Of a DNA stretch of 64,000 nt, positions 19,369 to 31,163 are shown piece by piece. The notes beneath the pieces were generated by a model. The model did not search any database. It saw only the letters and a program-made list of their open reading frames with translations, and was not told the DNA's origin. The position numbers and the translations under genes are program-made. The DNA comes from Gari tellinella (taxonomy: Eukaryota > Mollusca > Bivalvia > Cardiida > Psammobiidae). The stretch covers positions 41,441,786 through 41,505,785 of the forward strand of contig OV277862.1 of assembly GCA_922989275.2 (NCBI GenBank), written 5' to 3'. Numbering within the stretch: the stretch's first letter is position 1; each line of letters begins with the position of its first letter.

Positions 19369-20520
19369 CAGTGCTCCAGATAAGGTGCGTACGTGTGTTT
19401 TCCCGCATATATTTTGGAGAGAAACGCATTTGAAATGACAATCCAGGCGTACAAAAACGCACAAAGAAAATTGCGTACGCATTTCAAATATTTAGTTGCG
19501 AGTAACAAACGGTAGACTGTGCATCAGTTTTGCGCGTTTGATGGGTTAGAACTACGTTCTTTACTTAGAAAAATAACTTCAAACCAGTCCGTATTTTAAG
19601 TGAAATGTTTACCCTAACACCGTTCGCTGTTTAAATTAAGTTTCGCACCCGCAGTGTCTCGCCTCAGTCGCGAACTTTAAAAAGCGGCAACATTGGATCG
19701 GCCGGGTTATCTCGATTCCGTAGCCTTTCAGAAAGGATTGTGAATTCGGTGTACTTTAAAACTCAAATACTCGGAGACCGGTATAAACACGCCCGCGTAG
19801 TTTTCCCCCTACTTCAAGGTACAGGTCGAAACATTATGGGACGAACTATTATTGTCATTGCAAGCGTCGGCATAAAAACATGTTATGATGGCGGCGTCTG
19901 GTGCTGGTCAACGTGAAAAGTAATGATAAAACGCCTATACTATTCAATTAAAAAAACCGCGAGGATGCCATGAGCGGGTATTCAAATCTATCATTGAGTG
20001 TTAATTGATAGCGTCATTCGCGAGGACATTCGTGTATCAAAATCCGCATAAATTATCAAAAGAAAACACAACGGTGACCAGGTAAATAAAAAACTTTAAA
20101 ATAATCTTGGAAATGAATTATCCCTGGTTAAATATTAGTTTTTAAGGGACAAGATCGAGAAACAGTATTGAAATGTCCCATGTGCATTAAGGGAAATGTA
20201 GACACCTTGTTGGCCATTGAAGGCTCAAAGACTCCTGCAAAGAAATACTGTTGACAAGCATGGGTATTAAAGAGCACAAGCGATGTGTTCAAATATGAAC
20301 AGGAATGTACATATTGCACAATGTCTTGCTCAGATGATGACATTAACATAGAAGTGTGTACATGTCTACATTGCTCAATTCAGTAAAAGTTAAATTTAGT
20401 TGAAGTTTTCCATTGTTTGTATTCTCCGTAGATTTTCAGCATTCAATTTCAATTTTCAGCATTGAAGTGAAAATAGTGTGAGTACGTACTCATTGCATGC
20501 AAAAATTATCTGGAGCACTG
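19369..20520. mobile_element. 1.15 kb element with CAGTGCTCCAGATAA ends
   Basis: Fifteen-base terminal inverted repeats and a perfect 6-bp duplication GATTAA (19363-19368 and 20521-20526). The host repeat sequence (TGGATTAAACTTGG) is restored when the element is removed. The interior is GC-richer, with no recognised gene. Confidence 0.85.
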
Positions 20521-20649
20521 GATTAAACTTGGTATACTTATTTGTCATCATAGGAGCACCGTGGGAAATCAAATTTTTTTCAGAAAATTTTAGGAATTTA
20601 TGAGTTATCTGCCCTTTTTGTGTTAAAAATGCCATATTTAACAGTTTTT

Positions 20650-23366
20650 AGCTCGCCTGTACGTAGTACATGACGAGCTATTGCAATACCCCCGGTGTAG
20701 TCCTCGTCGTCGTTGTCGTCGGCGTTGTCGTCGGCATCGTCGTGAACGGCGTAAACAATTTTAAGAAATTGTCTATAACTTCTATGTCCCTTGAGGTATT
20801 GCTTTCATAGTTGGTATGTGTGTGTATATGGACAAGACCTTTCCATGCACAGAAAAAATTTGACCCCTGTGACCTTGACCTTGAACTTAGGGCCTGCGTT
20901 TAGGTTTCGAAATCTGCGTTTAGGTTTCGAAAAATGCCTTTAAACTTCTATGTCCCTTAAGGTATTGCTTCCATAGTTGGTATGTGTGTGTATATGGACA
21001 AGACCTTTCCATGCACAGAAAATGTTTGACCCCTGTGACCTTGACCTTGAACTTAGGGCCTGCGTTTAGGTTTCGAAATCTGCGTTTAGGTTTCGAAAAA
21101 TGCCTTTAACTTCTATGTCCCTTGAGGTATTGCTTCAATATTTGGTATGTGTGTGTATATGGACAAGACCTTTACATGCACAGAAAAATTTAGACCCCTG
21201 TGACCTTGACCTTGAACTTAGGGCCTGCGTTTAGGTTTCGAAATCTGCGTTTAGGTTTTGAAAAATGCCTTTAACTTCTATATCCAATAAGGTATTGCTT
21301 CCATAGTTGGTATGTGTGTGTATATAAACAAGACCTTTCCATGCTCAGAAAAATTTAGACCCCTGTGACCTTGACCTTGAACTTAGGGCCTGCGTTTAGG
21401 TTTCGAAATCTGCGTTTAGGTTTCGAAAAATGCCTTTAACTTCTATGTCCCTTGAGGTATTGCTTTCATAGTTGGTATGTATGTGTATATGGGCAAGACC
21501 TTTACATGCAAAGAAAAATTTAGACCCGTTTGACCTTGACCTTGAACTTAGGGCCTGTGTTTAGGTTTTGAAATCTGTGTTTAGGTTTAGAAAAATGCCT
21601 TTAACTTCTATGTCCTTTGAGGTATTGCTTTCATAGTTGGTATGTATGTGTATATGGACAAGACCTTTACATGCACAGAAATTTTTTGACCCCTGTGACC
21701 TTGACCTTGAACTTATGGCCTGTGTTTAGGTTTCGAAATCTGCGTTTAGGTTTTGAAAAATGCCTTTAACTTCTATATCCCTTGAGGTATTGCTTCCATA
21801 GTAGGTATGTGTGTGTATGTAGACAAGACCTTTCCAAGCTCAGAAAAATTTAGACCCCTGTGACCTTGACCTTGAACTTAGGGCCTGCGTTTAGGTTTAG
21901 AAAAATGCCTTTTAACTTCTATGTCCCTTGAGGTATTGCTTCCATAGTTAGTATGTGTGTGTATATGGACAAGACCTTTCCATGCTCAGAAAAATTTAGA
22001 CTCCTGTGACCTTGAACTTAGGGCCTGCGTTTAGGTTTTGAAATCTGCGTTTAGGTTTCGAAAAATGCCTTTAACTTCTATGTCCCTTGAGGTATTGCTT
22101 TCATAGTTGGTATGTATGTGTATATGGGCAAGACTTTTACATGCAAAGAAACATTTAGACCCGTGTGACCTTGACCTTGAACTTATGGCCTGTGTTAAGG
22201 TTTCGAAATCTGCTTTTAGGTTTTGAAAAATGCCTTTAACTTCTATATCCCTTGAGGTATTGCTTCCATAGTAGGTATGTGTGTGTATGTAGACAAGACC
22301 TTTCCAAGCTCAGAAAAATTTAGACCCCTGTGACCTTGAACTTAGGGCCTGTGTTTAGGTTTCGAAATCTGTGTTTAGGTGTAGAAAAATGCCTTTAACT
22401 TCTATGTCCTTTGAGTTATTGCTTTCATAGTTGGTATGTATGTGTATTTGGACATGACCTTTCGATGCACAGAAACAGTTAGACCTGTGTGACCTTGACC
22501 TTGAACTAAGAGCCTGTGTTTAGGTTTCGAAATCTGCGTTTAGGTTTCGAAAAATGCATTTAACTTCTATATCCTTTGAGGTATTGATTTCATAGTTGGT
22601 ATGTGTGTGTATATGGACAAGACCTTTCCATGCACAGATAAATTTGGACCCTTGTGACATTGACCTTGAACTTAGGGCCTGTGTTTAGGTTTTGAAAAAT
22701 GCCTTTTACTTCTATGTCCCTTTAGGTATTGCTTTCATAGTTGGTTTATGTGTGTATATGGACAAGACCTTTCCAGGCACAGCAAAATTTAGACCCCTGT
22801 GACCTTGACTCTGAACTTAGGGCCCATGTTTAGTTTCGAAATCTGTGTTTTGGTTTCTCAAAATTTTTATTACTCCTATGTCCATTGAAATATTCCTTTC
22901 ATATTTAGTTTGCATGTGTATATGGACAAGATCTTTCCTTGCATGCAAAATGTTTGAGCCCTCTGACCTTGACCTTGAACTTAGGACCCGCGTTTAGGTT
23001 TCAAAGTCTGCGTTTAGGTTTCTCAAAATTTCTTTAACTCATATATCCACTGAGATATTTCTTTCATATTTGGCATGCATGTGTTTATGGACACAACCTT
23101 TCCATGCATGCAAAAAAATTAGCCCAGTGTCCTTGACCTTGAACTAAGGTCACGAAAGGTTTTAGGTTTCGAAATCTGCGTTTAGGTTTCAAAAATGCTT
23201 ATAATTCCTATGTCCCTTGAGGTGTTATTTTCATATTTGATTTGCCAGTGTATATGGACAAGACCTTTCTATGCAGGCAAAAAGGTTGACCTCTGTGACC
23301 TTGTGTGCTTTTAAGTTTCTAAAGGTGCTGGTGGCGAGCTTTGTTGTCTCTCTGACAACTCTTGTT
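20650..23366 (+). mobile_element. HINE-like element with about 13 repeats of roughly 185 bp
   Basis: Starts AGCTCGCCTGTACGTAGTAC with inverse CATGACGAGCT. The core from about 20750 to 23320 repeats ACTTCTATGTCCCTTGAGGT, GTATATGGACAAGACCTTTC, TGTGACCTTGACCTTGAACT and CTGCGTTTAGGTTTCGAAA. The subterminal GGCGAGCT is inverse to the 5' end. The 3' hairpin GTTGTCTCTCTGACAAC is followed by TCTTGTT. Confidence 0.85.
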
Positions 23367-23701
23367 ACACTCTAGCAACTACAGTATTCAACATATTTTG
23401 TTTATACTTGCACACATTGTCTATAAGTACAAGTTCTTGCAGGTGTGCAATTATTGTAAAAAAAGGATATTTGTGACAAGAGTTATCTGCCCTTGATGTA
23501 CTTAGAAATGCTAGAAAATGCTTTATTTTGGTATTGTTTACATACTAGAGCCTATAAATATGCATGGATTTTTGAAAAAACTTTCTTGAATTATGTATGG
23601 CTATGAGTTTTCAAATGAATTTGATTATTGTTGAAAACGGAGAAATTAGTCATGAGTTATCTGCCCTTTATAAGTAAAAAAAGCCATATTTAACTGTTTT
23701 T

Positions 23702-24319
23702 ATGCCCCCGGCATCGACAGATGCGGGAGCATATAGTAATCGTCCTGTCCGTCCGTCCGTCCGTAACCAGGTTAAGTAGATTTTACCGTTTCGTCTAGCT
23801 TCAACACCACTTATTCAAATGCTTAGATACTTATACAGTTGTTGCCTTGGACCATTCCCTAGCCACCAATAATACCCAACCTTGATTTTGACCTTGACCT
23901 TGACCTAATTTGGACTTAAAATATTTTGAATGGGCTATTTCTTGGTTAACTAGATTTTACCGTTTCGTCTAGCATCAACACCGCTTACTCCAATGCTTGG
24001 ATACTTATACAGTTGTTGCCTTGGACCATTCCCTATCCATCAATATCACCCAACCTTGATTTTGACCTTGACCTTGACCTAATTTGGACTTAGATTATTT
24101 TGAATGGGCTATTTTTTGGTTAACTAGATTTTACCGTTTCGTCTAGCATCAACACTACTTACTACAATGCTTCTATACTTATACAGTTATTGCCTTGGAC
24201 CATTACCAACCCACCAGTAATACCCAAGCTCAGTTTGACCTTGACCTTGACCTAATTTGGAATATATTGTCAAGGATGCCACCGGGGGCATAAGTGTTTA
24301 TTGAACGCGCAGTCTTGTT
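23702..24319 (+). mobile_element. Short HINE-like element, three repeats
   Basis: The hairpin ATGCCCCCGGCATCGACAGA TGCGGGAGCAT is followed by CCGTCCGTCCGTCCG. Three units of roughly 180 bp contain TTTTACCGTTTCGTCTAGC and TGACCTTGACCTTGACCT. The inverse CCGGGGGCAT precedes an end in CAGTCTTGTT. Confidence 0.8.
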
Positions 24320-26063
24320 ACTCTCTGGCAACTACAATTATGAATGGATTTAAATGATACTTGCACACGATGTCTATAAGTAAAAGTTCTTGAAGGTGTG
24401 CAACTATTGTCAAAAAAGGATACTTGTGGCAATAGTTATCTGCCCTTGATGTACTTTGAAATGATAGAAAATGCTTTATTTTAAAATTGTTTACATCCTA
24501 GTATCTATAAATATGCATGAATTTTGATAAAACAAATTCTTAAACTATGTATGGCTATTAGTTTTCAAATAATTGTTATCATTTTTGAAAACGGAGAAAC
24601 TAGTCAACAGTTATCTGCCCTTGATGAGTCAAAAAACCATATTTAACAGTTTTTACCATCTAGAAACTACAGTCTTTAATGGATTTTGATTTAACTTACA
24701 CATGATGTATATAAATATAAGGGTATCAATTATTGTCAAAATAGGATACTTTGTGGCAAGAGTTATCTGCCCTTTATGTACTTAGTAATGCTCAACATGG
24801 CTTTATTGTTTACATGCTATTGTGTACAAATGTGAATGGATTTTGAAAAAAAAAAAAAATCATATATGGCTATTATTTATAGAATGAGTTCAATTATTAT
24901 CGAAAATGTGCAAATTAGTCAAGAATACTCTGCCCTTGATGAGTTGAAAATGTGTTTACACTCTAGTAAATTCTACAGTTCTGAATTTTTTTTAATAATA
25001 CTTGCACACAATTATAAGTTCTTGAAAGTGTTTAATTACTGTTGAATTTGAATCAAGAGTTACCTGCCCCTGTCATACTTAGATTTATAATGCTACAAAC
25101 GGCTTTATTTTTTGTATTGTTTAGTCTTTAAAATGTACAAAATTGAATGGATTTTATAAAACTTTGTAAAAAGCTTTTGAATGTTGATCTTGAAAGACAG
25201 GTGATCACCATTTGCCCCTTCCTCCCACAATAAAGTTTGCCACTTTCTTCTGGACAATCGCTGCGGCAGGGGATATCAGCTCTAAGGTGTTTGTTATACT
25301 TAAATTTAGTGCAGTATACACGTTTTCGCTGATTTCCGTGTATATCTTACCAGGGGGGAGTTTTTTTTTCACTGCTAAAATGCCTCTTCTTGCACACGAA
25401 CACTGTGCGTAAATTGTTTTACTCTGCTCGTGATTCTGATTTATCCACCGCCGATCGAACTGTAATAGTAGCTTTACTATACTGGCTTAGGAAATCTTCG
25501 ATTCTGGTTGAAAATAACATAAAAATGTTGGTTTTAAAAGCCCAAATGGACGTTTTACTAACACTTTCGGTCGCAGCGCGACATTTTAACAGAAACCGCG
25601 AAAACTAGTGTCAATTAAACTAGTTGAACAAGTTATCGAGGCGCTTATGGAGATAAGGAGCAGAAAAACAAACATTCGGAATGCCTCATCTATTTCCGCA
25701 TTGCGCCTAGCAAAAAAGATGTTGCAATCAGTAACGATTTTCGAAGAAAATGAAACTGGAAGCCGTTAGCGAAATCAGCTTAGATTGTTTTTTTTGTACG
25801 CATCTACGGTAATATGGTAGCGTATTTCATAAAAAGCTTGCGTAATTGATATGCACTGAATTGATTTTCAAAGCGTATTTGGCTATCTTTAATGCGTAAA
25901 ATACGCCGATACGCAGCTTATCTGGGGCACTGGTAGTACAGTATGTAAGTCTGTACCAGGGTTTCAGATAAGGGTAGTATTTCAAAATTAAAACTTTTAT
26001 GTCTGCACCAAAATAGGGTTAATTAGAGAAATAAAGGAGAAAATGTTGGAAAACTTGAGTTTA

Positions 26064-26260
26064 CAGGGCTCCAGATATTGAAGAGGAAGTTCATTGAACA
26101 AATTTAATACTTTCTCACTCATTTCAGTGTTAATCTTATGGTATTACTACTTGTTGGACTCGCCTTGAAGAGACGATTCTAATGAGTAGTAACACCATTG
26201 GATTTAATGCAGAAATAAAGATTTTTCGTTTTTGAAAAACTACTGTTATCTGGAACCCTG
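26064..26260. mobile_element. Family C MITE
   Basis: CAGGGCTCCAGATATTG to TGGAACCCTG, central AGACGATTCTAATGAGTAGT. A degraded half copy (CAGGGTTTCAGATAAG, from about 25966) adjoins it on the left. Confidence 0.8.
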
Positions 26261-26363
26261 GTTTATCTGGGGCCTTGCAGTATGTAGTAGGTTTATTGAA
26301 GATGGCTGTGTCTTACAATCAGTTATGTTTAAGTGTTGATTGTGACTTGTTGTATTACTACAG

Positions 26364-26472
26364 GATGCTAAAGACGATACTGCAGTGTGTGTGTAATGGT
26401 CTCAGTGACGCTAACCAGCATGTCAGGAACAGTGCCTTGTTTGCCATTGGCCAGTTCTCGGAGCATCTACAG
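26364..26472 (+). CDS. IPO4: Importin-4, exon W11
   Basis: After the split Lys it reads MLKTILQCVCNGLSDANQHV then RNSALFAIGQFSEHLQ. This matches human LLPPLLQIVCKGLEDPSQVVRNAALFALGQFSENLQ, the most recognisable importin-4 signature in the window. The acceptor is TATTACTACAG and the donor GTAAGC. It is separated from W10 by a 10 kb intron made largely of nested mobile elements. Confidence 0.95.
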
Positions 26473-26564
26473 GTAAGCACTACTGGTTTGTAGGACAATT
26501 GGAATAGTAAGCTCACATATGTTGTAACTCTAATCATTATCTCATTACTTACAATGTTGTAAGT

Positions 26565-27149
26565 TTAACCATTTACTCCATAGCCTGTTACAAGATTTGA
26601 AGACGTGAAAACTTAAAAAGCAGATTGATAGTAAAGCAGAATGAGCCTTACTGCGGATAGGGGAAAACTTAATCCTGTTTCTAGTTTTGAAGATAGGTGA
26701 CCACTTAACTCTTTGTGCCCTAGTCCCGCATATAGGCGTCCTTTTAAAACAGTGTACATGTGAATAGTACACTTGTCCTGTGCAAACAGTGAAGACCCAG
26801 ATCAGAGGGCTCCAAAAGGAGCCCTCTGATCAGGGTCTTCACTGTTTGTCATAATGCCAAACATTGACAAAAACAACCCTTAAAAGTCAGAAATGGACTA
26901 GACTTAAATGGAAACTGGAATTGTCCATTTAAAGTTTCAGGGAGGAAAGAGTTAAAGTAGGTTGAAAGTAAAGCAGAATGCGCCTGAAGCACATTCTGCT
27001 TTACTTCCATCCTGCTTTAAGCTGCTATCCGTCAGGATATAGAAATCATTTATTATGGTACATGTACAGTGCTGTATTAATTGGAACTATTTTCTCCAGT
27101 GGAGTAATAAATTAAATGTGCTAAAAGGAGCTTCTATGAGGGAAATGGT
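26565..27149. mobile_element. Family A MITE carrying nested B and ending at a C element
   Basis: TTAACCATTTACTCCATAGC at the left. Interrupted by family B (26705-26955); resumes AAGTAGGTTGAAAGTAAAGC and ends near GAGGGAAATGGT, where family C inserted. Confidence 0.75.
26705..26955. mobile_element. Family B MITE nested in a family A MITE
   Basis: Inserted at the TTAA of CCACTTAAAGCAGG in family A; both boundaries retain TTAA (CCACTTAACTC and GAGTTAAAGTAGG). Confidence 0.9.
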
Positions 27150-27341
27150 CAGGGCTCCAGATAACAGTAGTTTTTCAAAAACTAAAATCTTTATTTCTGC
27201 ATTTAACCCTATGGTGTCACTACTCATTAGAATCGTCTCTTCGAGACGATTCTAACGAGTAGTAACAACATAGGATTTGTGCTGAAATGAGTGAGAAAAT
27301 ATTGAATTTGTTCAATTAACTTAGTCTTATCTGGAGCCCTG
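27150..27341. mobile_element. Family C MITE inserted in a family A copy
   Basis: Ends CAGGGCTCCAGATAAC and TCTTATCTGGAGCCCTG, with a perfect AATGGT duplication (27144-27149 and 27342-27347). The target is the end of a family A MITE. Confidence 0.9.
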
Positions 27342-27373
27342 AATGGTTATACTATATTGTTCTGTATTTTCAG

Positions 27374-27626
27374 CCTGACATCAGCAAGTATGCCTCGGAG
27401 GTATTGCCTCTGTTGTTCCAGTATCTAGTACAAGCCAGCGAGGATGTGGATAAGAACCCCAAGGGCCTTACCCGCAGCTACTACGCCCTAGAGATGTTCT
27501 GTCAGAACCTTGGCAAGGATATAGAACCCTACCTACCCAAGCTTATGGAGCACCTAATGAACGTTCTCAAGACATCCAGTTCTTTCAGATCAAAAGAATT
27601 AGCAATTAGTGCGCTAGGAGCTACAG
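27374..27626 (+). CDS. IPO4: Importin-4, exon W12
   Basis: The longest exon here, 84 codons plus one base. It starts PDISKYASEVLPLLFQYLVQ and ends SFRSKELAISALGAT. It matches human PHISSYSREVMPLLLAYLKS through SSPRAKELAVSALGAI. The acceptor is TATTTTCAG and the donor GTGAGC. Confidence 0.95.
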
Positions 27627-27637
27627 GTGAGCTTTAG

Positions 27638-28047
27638 TTAACTCTTTGAACCCTAGTCACGCATATATGCATAATTTGCAAACAGCATACCTGTGAGGAG
27701 TACACTTGTCCTATGCAAACTGTGTAGACCCTGATCAGAGGGCTCCTTAAGGAGCCCTCTGATCAGGATCTACACTGTTTGTCATTTTGACATACATTGT
27801 AAAAATCTACCCTAAAAAGTCAAAAATGGCATCCGTCAAAAATATGGAGTTTTGGCTGTTGAGGTAGCCGAGGAGCATCACCTTGTGTGACTGTGCAGTC
27901 CTATTCTGGATTTGCATATTCTGTTGCAGTCCTGGCATACAAAAACTGTTGCATCCTGTCTGTCTGTCTCTGCACTTTGACTGGCTTTGCGTCTACTTGG
28001 ACTAGACTAAATTGAAAACTAGAATTTTCCATTTGAAGTTTCATTAA
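27638..28047. mobile_element. Family B MITE with an internal insert
   Basis: Starts TTAACTCTTTGAACCCTAGTC 11 bp after exon W12. The palindrome is intact, but about 160 bp (27826-27990) of foreign sequence lies in the right arm before GGACTAGACTAAATTGAAAAC. Confidence 0.7.
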
Positions 28048-28303
28048 GATTGACCCTTCAGCCGTTTTTGAAGACATGTTGCCTATGTTCAGATACCACA
28101 CCCCACTTTGCATCACTGGGATCCTGTGGTGGGGGCAGTATGTGTGAAAGGGTACATGACGTCTTGACACCTGAGTTTTCTCCAGACACTGCGGTTTCCA
28201 CCCGCAGAAAAAATCAAATACGTCACCATTCAAATCGTCGAGAATAATTTGTATATGTTTATTATATCGCTTGTTTCATAATCACTGGTAAAAGAAATAA
28301 AGT

Positions 28304-28554
28304 TTAAGTCTTTCCTCCCTAAAACTTTAAATGGACAATTCCAGTTTACATTTAAGTCTAGTCCATTTCTGACTTTTAAGGGTTGTTTTTGTCAATGTTT
28401 GGCATTATGACAAACAGTAAAGACCCTGATCAGAGGGCTCCTTTAGGAGCCCTCTGATCTGGGTCTTCACTGTTTGCATAGGACAAGTGTACTATTCACA
28501 GGTACACTGTTTGAAAAGGACGCCTATACGCGGGATTAGGGTTCAAAGGGTTAA
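28304..28554. mobile_element. Family B MITE
   Basis: TTAAGTCTTTCCTCCCTAAAAC to GGGTTCAAAGGGTTAA, full length. Confidence 0.9.
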
Positions 28555-28778
28555 ACTTCAAAGACATGTGGCCACTTTAAAGCAGGTTGAAAGTAAAGCA
28601 GAATGTGCCTTACTTCCAGTCTGCAATAAGTTACTTTTGTCCTGCTTTAAGTGGTCACCTGTGTTTAAAGATCACTATGCATCATCATTCAAGTTTATTC
28701 ATTTAACACAGGTTTTACTGTAATTGGTATGTCATGTGTTGTCTGTGACTGAGAGTGTTACTTAACTTGCTCTTGCAG

Positions 28779-28898
28779 CGAGTGCAGCAGAGAAGCTGAT
28801 ATGTCCATATTTCGAGGAAATAATTAACAATGTCCGCGGGTACCTTGTCATCACAGAAAGTGCAGAAACCATGCTCAAACTGCAGATACAGACCATAG
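28779..28898 (+). CDS. IPO4: Importin-4, exon W13
   Basis: Completes a split Ala codon, then reads SAAEKLICPYFEEIINNVRG and YLVITESAETMLKLQIQTI. It corresponds to human ATAAQASLLPYFPAIMEHLREFLLTGREDLQPVQIQSLETLG. The acceptor is CTCTTGCAG and the donor GTAAGT. It ends in phase 1. Confidence 0.93.
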
Positions 28899-28968
28899 GT
28901 AAGTACACTTAATATCTAGTAAATATCAACTTGAATTTAAAATAGATATACAGAGAGTGAGAGTCATT

Positions 28969-29571
28969 ATACCCCTACAAATAGAGTTTGAGGGGGGTAT
29001 ACTGGAATCAGCCTGTCGGTTGGTTGGTCGATCGGTCGGTCTGCAAAATCGTGTACTTTCAACTCCTCTTTCAGTTTCAACCTGATTCATTTGATACTTG
29101 GCATAAATGTTACTCAGGTGTAGTAGATGTGCAAGACACAAAGTTCAGGTCTCTGTGACCTTGACCTTTGGCCTTGAAATTGGCAGGCAAAATCTTGTAC
29201 GTTGAACTCCTCCTTCACTTTCAACCTGATTTACTTGATACTTGGCATAAATGTTACTCAGGAGTAGTAGATGTGCATAACACAAATTTCAAATCTCTGT
29301 GACCTTGATCTTTGGCCTTGAAATTGGTCTTAAAATTGGCAGACAAAATCTTGTACTTTGAACTCCTCCTTCACTTTCAACCTGATTTACTTGATACTTG
29401 GCATAAATGTTACTCAGGAGTTGCAGAGTGTCATATACCATTTCTTAGTCATTTTGACCTTGGCTTACACCTTTGACCTTATTGTAAAACCTTATTGAAA
29501 ACGGCTGCAGAGTGGTACTGAGTGCTGTATAGTGGGGGTATTTATCACCTTTAGTGATAGCTGTTCTAGTT
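28969..29571 (+). mobile_element. Short HINE-like element
   Basis: ATACCCCTACAAATAGAGTT with inverse GAGGGGGGTAT at the 5' end, then GGTTGGTCGATCGGTCGGTC. Three units contain TTTCAACCTGATTTACTTGA and GTGACCTTGACCTTTGGCC. The subterminal GGGGGTAT is followed by the hairpin ATCACCTTTAGTGAT and GCTGTTCTAGTT. Confidence 0.8.
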
Positions 29572-29610
29572 AGTCACTGCATTGAAATGATCTTTGAATT
29601 TTAGTGAAGA

Positions 29611-29837
29611 AACCCTTTACTCCATGACCTGTTTCTAGGACCACTTAAAGCAGTTTGAAAGTAATGCGGAATGTTTTTTTACTTTCAGTCTGCTTTAAGC
29701 TATCACCTGTTAGAATATAGAAACTTTTTCTTATAATGCAAACGGTATGATACTAATGACTGTCAATATGGACAATTTTCTTCTGTGGAGGAATGAATTA
29801 AATGTGTAAAAATGAGTCTCTAAGGAGTAAAGGGTTG
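29611..29837. mobile_element. Family A MITE, partly deleted
   Basis: AACCCTTTACTCCATGACCTG to CTAAGGAGTAAAGGGTT; the left central arm is shortened. Confidence 0.7.
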
Positions 29838-30499
29838 ACTGTCTGTCCATCAGATTGAATAAGAAAAGTGGGTCAGACTCTGATCAGACACTTTCTTCAG
29901 GAGCTGTCTTATATCTGTTTATATTAACAAGTGTTAATTTGTGCCATTAACAGCAGAATGATTAAGATTGGGTGATTCTGCCATCTCGGGTGGCAGAAAT
30001 ATTGTTTGTAGCAAATGCTTGTGAACATTTACATGTGTCTTGATTATTAGGTCTGTTTCAGCAGAAGTATTTTCTTATCTTGCTCTGAAAGTAGAAAGTT
30101 ATTAAGAGTTTAATGGTCCCTTTTTATGCCCCCAAGATTGAAGATCTGGGACATATTAGTTACTGTTTTTCCCAAGTTGTGAGTATTTTATTCCCGGCTT
30201 AGCAAAAATCATGTTGCCCGAGCGGTTAGACTTTGTAATTCTTTGTCAATCGTGGGACAACATGAAGACCAAGAACAAAAGAGTTACTTGTGCTTGTCTT
30301 TTCAAAACAATAGTTCATTTCACAGTTTCAGACCTTCAAAATGCCTAAAACCCTAGTTTTCAATATCTTCAGAATGACAAACTTTCACCAAAGTAATAAT
30401 GTACCTAAATTTTAAATTCCAGAATTATAAGCAATCAGTAATTGTTTAAATTGATCTGTATATCTTTTCGTACATTCACTGCCATACCCCTAAGTGCAG
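29838..30499. other. Intron sequence with a short dispersed repeat
   Basis: 30328-30388 shares TTCAGACCTT and CAAACTTTCACC with 11905-12060. Otherwise nothing recognised. Confidence 0.5.
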
Positions 30500-30580
30500 T
30501 AGTTGTTGGCAAACAGTTTGGATCTTAATCAGATAAAGCGGATCAGGATTAGGATCCCAACTGTTTGACACTCATTTTAA
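30500..30580. repeat. Family F hairpin
   Basis: GCAAACAGTTTGGATCTTAA and ATTAGGATCCCAACTGTTTG pair around a short loop. Confidence 0.6.
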
Positions 30581-30772
30581 TATTTCTTAAGTCAAAATAC
30601 CTAAAATTTAGATTGAGAAATAAAAAATCAAATGACATGTTTAAAATCATTGATGTCTTGGCTGTGAATGGATTGCCTTCTTTTGAGGGGTTGTTATTGC
30701 AGACCTTTACTTTAACCCATTACTCCATCATTGTCCCTTTACACATTTGTAGTTTTTATGACAGGTGACAAC

Positions 30773-31163
30773 TTAACCCATTACTTATAAATATGCCTTT
30801 TTACGCCTATAATATATTCCTCTACTAAGAAATTAGCTCAATTTACACTGTCCCAAATCCAGCAGATAATAGTATAAGGTACATTCTGCTTTACTTTCAA
30901 CCTGCATTATGTGGTCACATCTTCAAAACTAGAAACCGGCTATGGGGTTATGGGTTAAATCATGTTGAAAGTCTAGCAGAATTTGCCTTAAGGTACATTT
31001 TGCTTTACTTTCAGCCTGCTTTAAGCTATCATCTGCGAGGATATAGGACATATTTCTTATGGAGCATATTCATGATTGTAAACAGTGGAAATATTGTCTT
31101 TAGTGGAAGAATAAATTTAAAGAGTTAAAAAAGGCGTATCTATCATATGGAGTAATAGGTTAA
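30773..31163. mobile_element. Two abutting family A MITEs
   Basis: The first, 30773-30958, ends GGGGTTATGGGTTAA. The second reads from that TTAA to GGAGTAATAGGTTAA. They are in opposite orientations and share one TTAA. Confidence 0.75.

Larger units (their letters stand above)
19071..25296 (+). mobile_element. HINE-like element, much interrupted
   Basis: The 5' end ATCCCCTGCCGAAAGGCAGAGGGAT is followed by GTCTGTCCGTCCGGCTGTCC. Units of the form GATTTGGATTAAACTTGGCA ... TGAGTTATCTGCCCTT recur at 19190, 19340, 20521, 23370, 24320 and 24660 between later insertions. The inverse GGCAGGGGATA at 25266 marks the subterminal repeat. The exact 3' end is uncertain. Confidence 0.6.
18630..25932. mobile_element. 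7.3 kb composite element with CAGTGCCCCAGATAAG ends
   Basis: The left end CAGTGCCCCAGATAAG is exactly inverted at 25917-25932, and both sides are flanked by GTAGTA (18624-18629 and 25933-25938), a perfect 6-bp target duplication. The interior is mostly later insertions: the HINE-like element starting at 19071, which itself holds the 19369 element and the 20650 and 23702 HINE-like elements. No gene was recognised; a 72-codon ORF near 25390 is not recognisable. Confidence 0.75.

Noticed and set aside
20750..23320. Regular direct repeats considered as a CRISPR array or a satellite
   Set aside because: Units are about 185 bp and contiguous without unique spacers, lie in an animal intron, and sit between HINE-type ends.
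25390..25608. 72-codon ORF near the right end of the 7.3 kb element
   Set aside because: No recognised motif and too short; it could be a transposase scrap, but nothing supports that.
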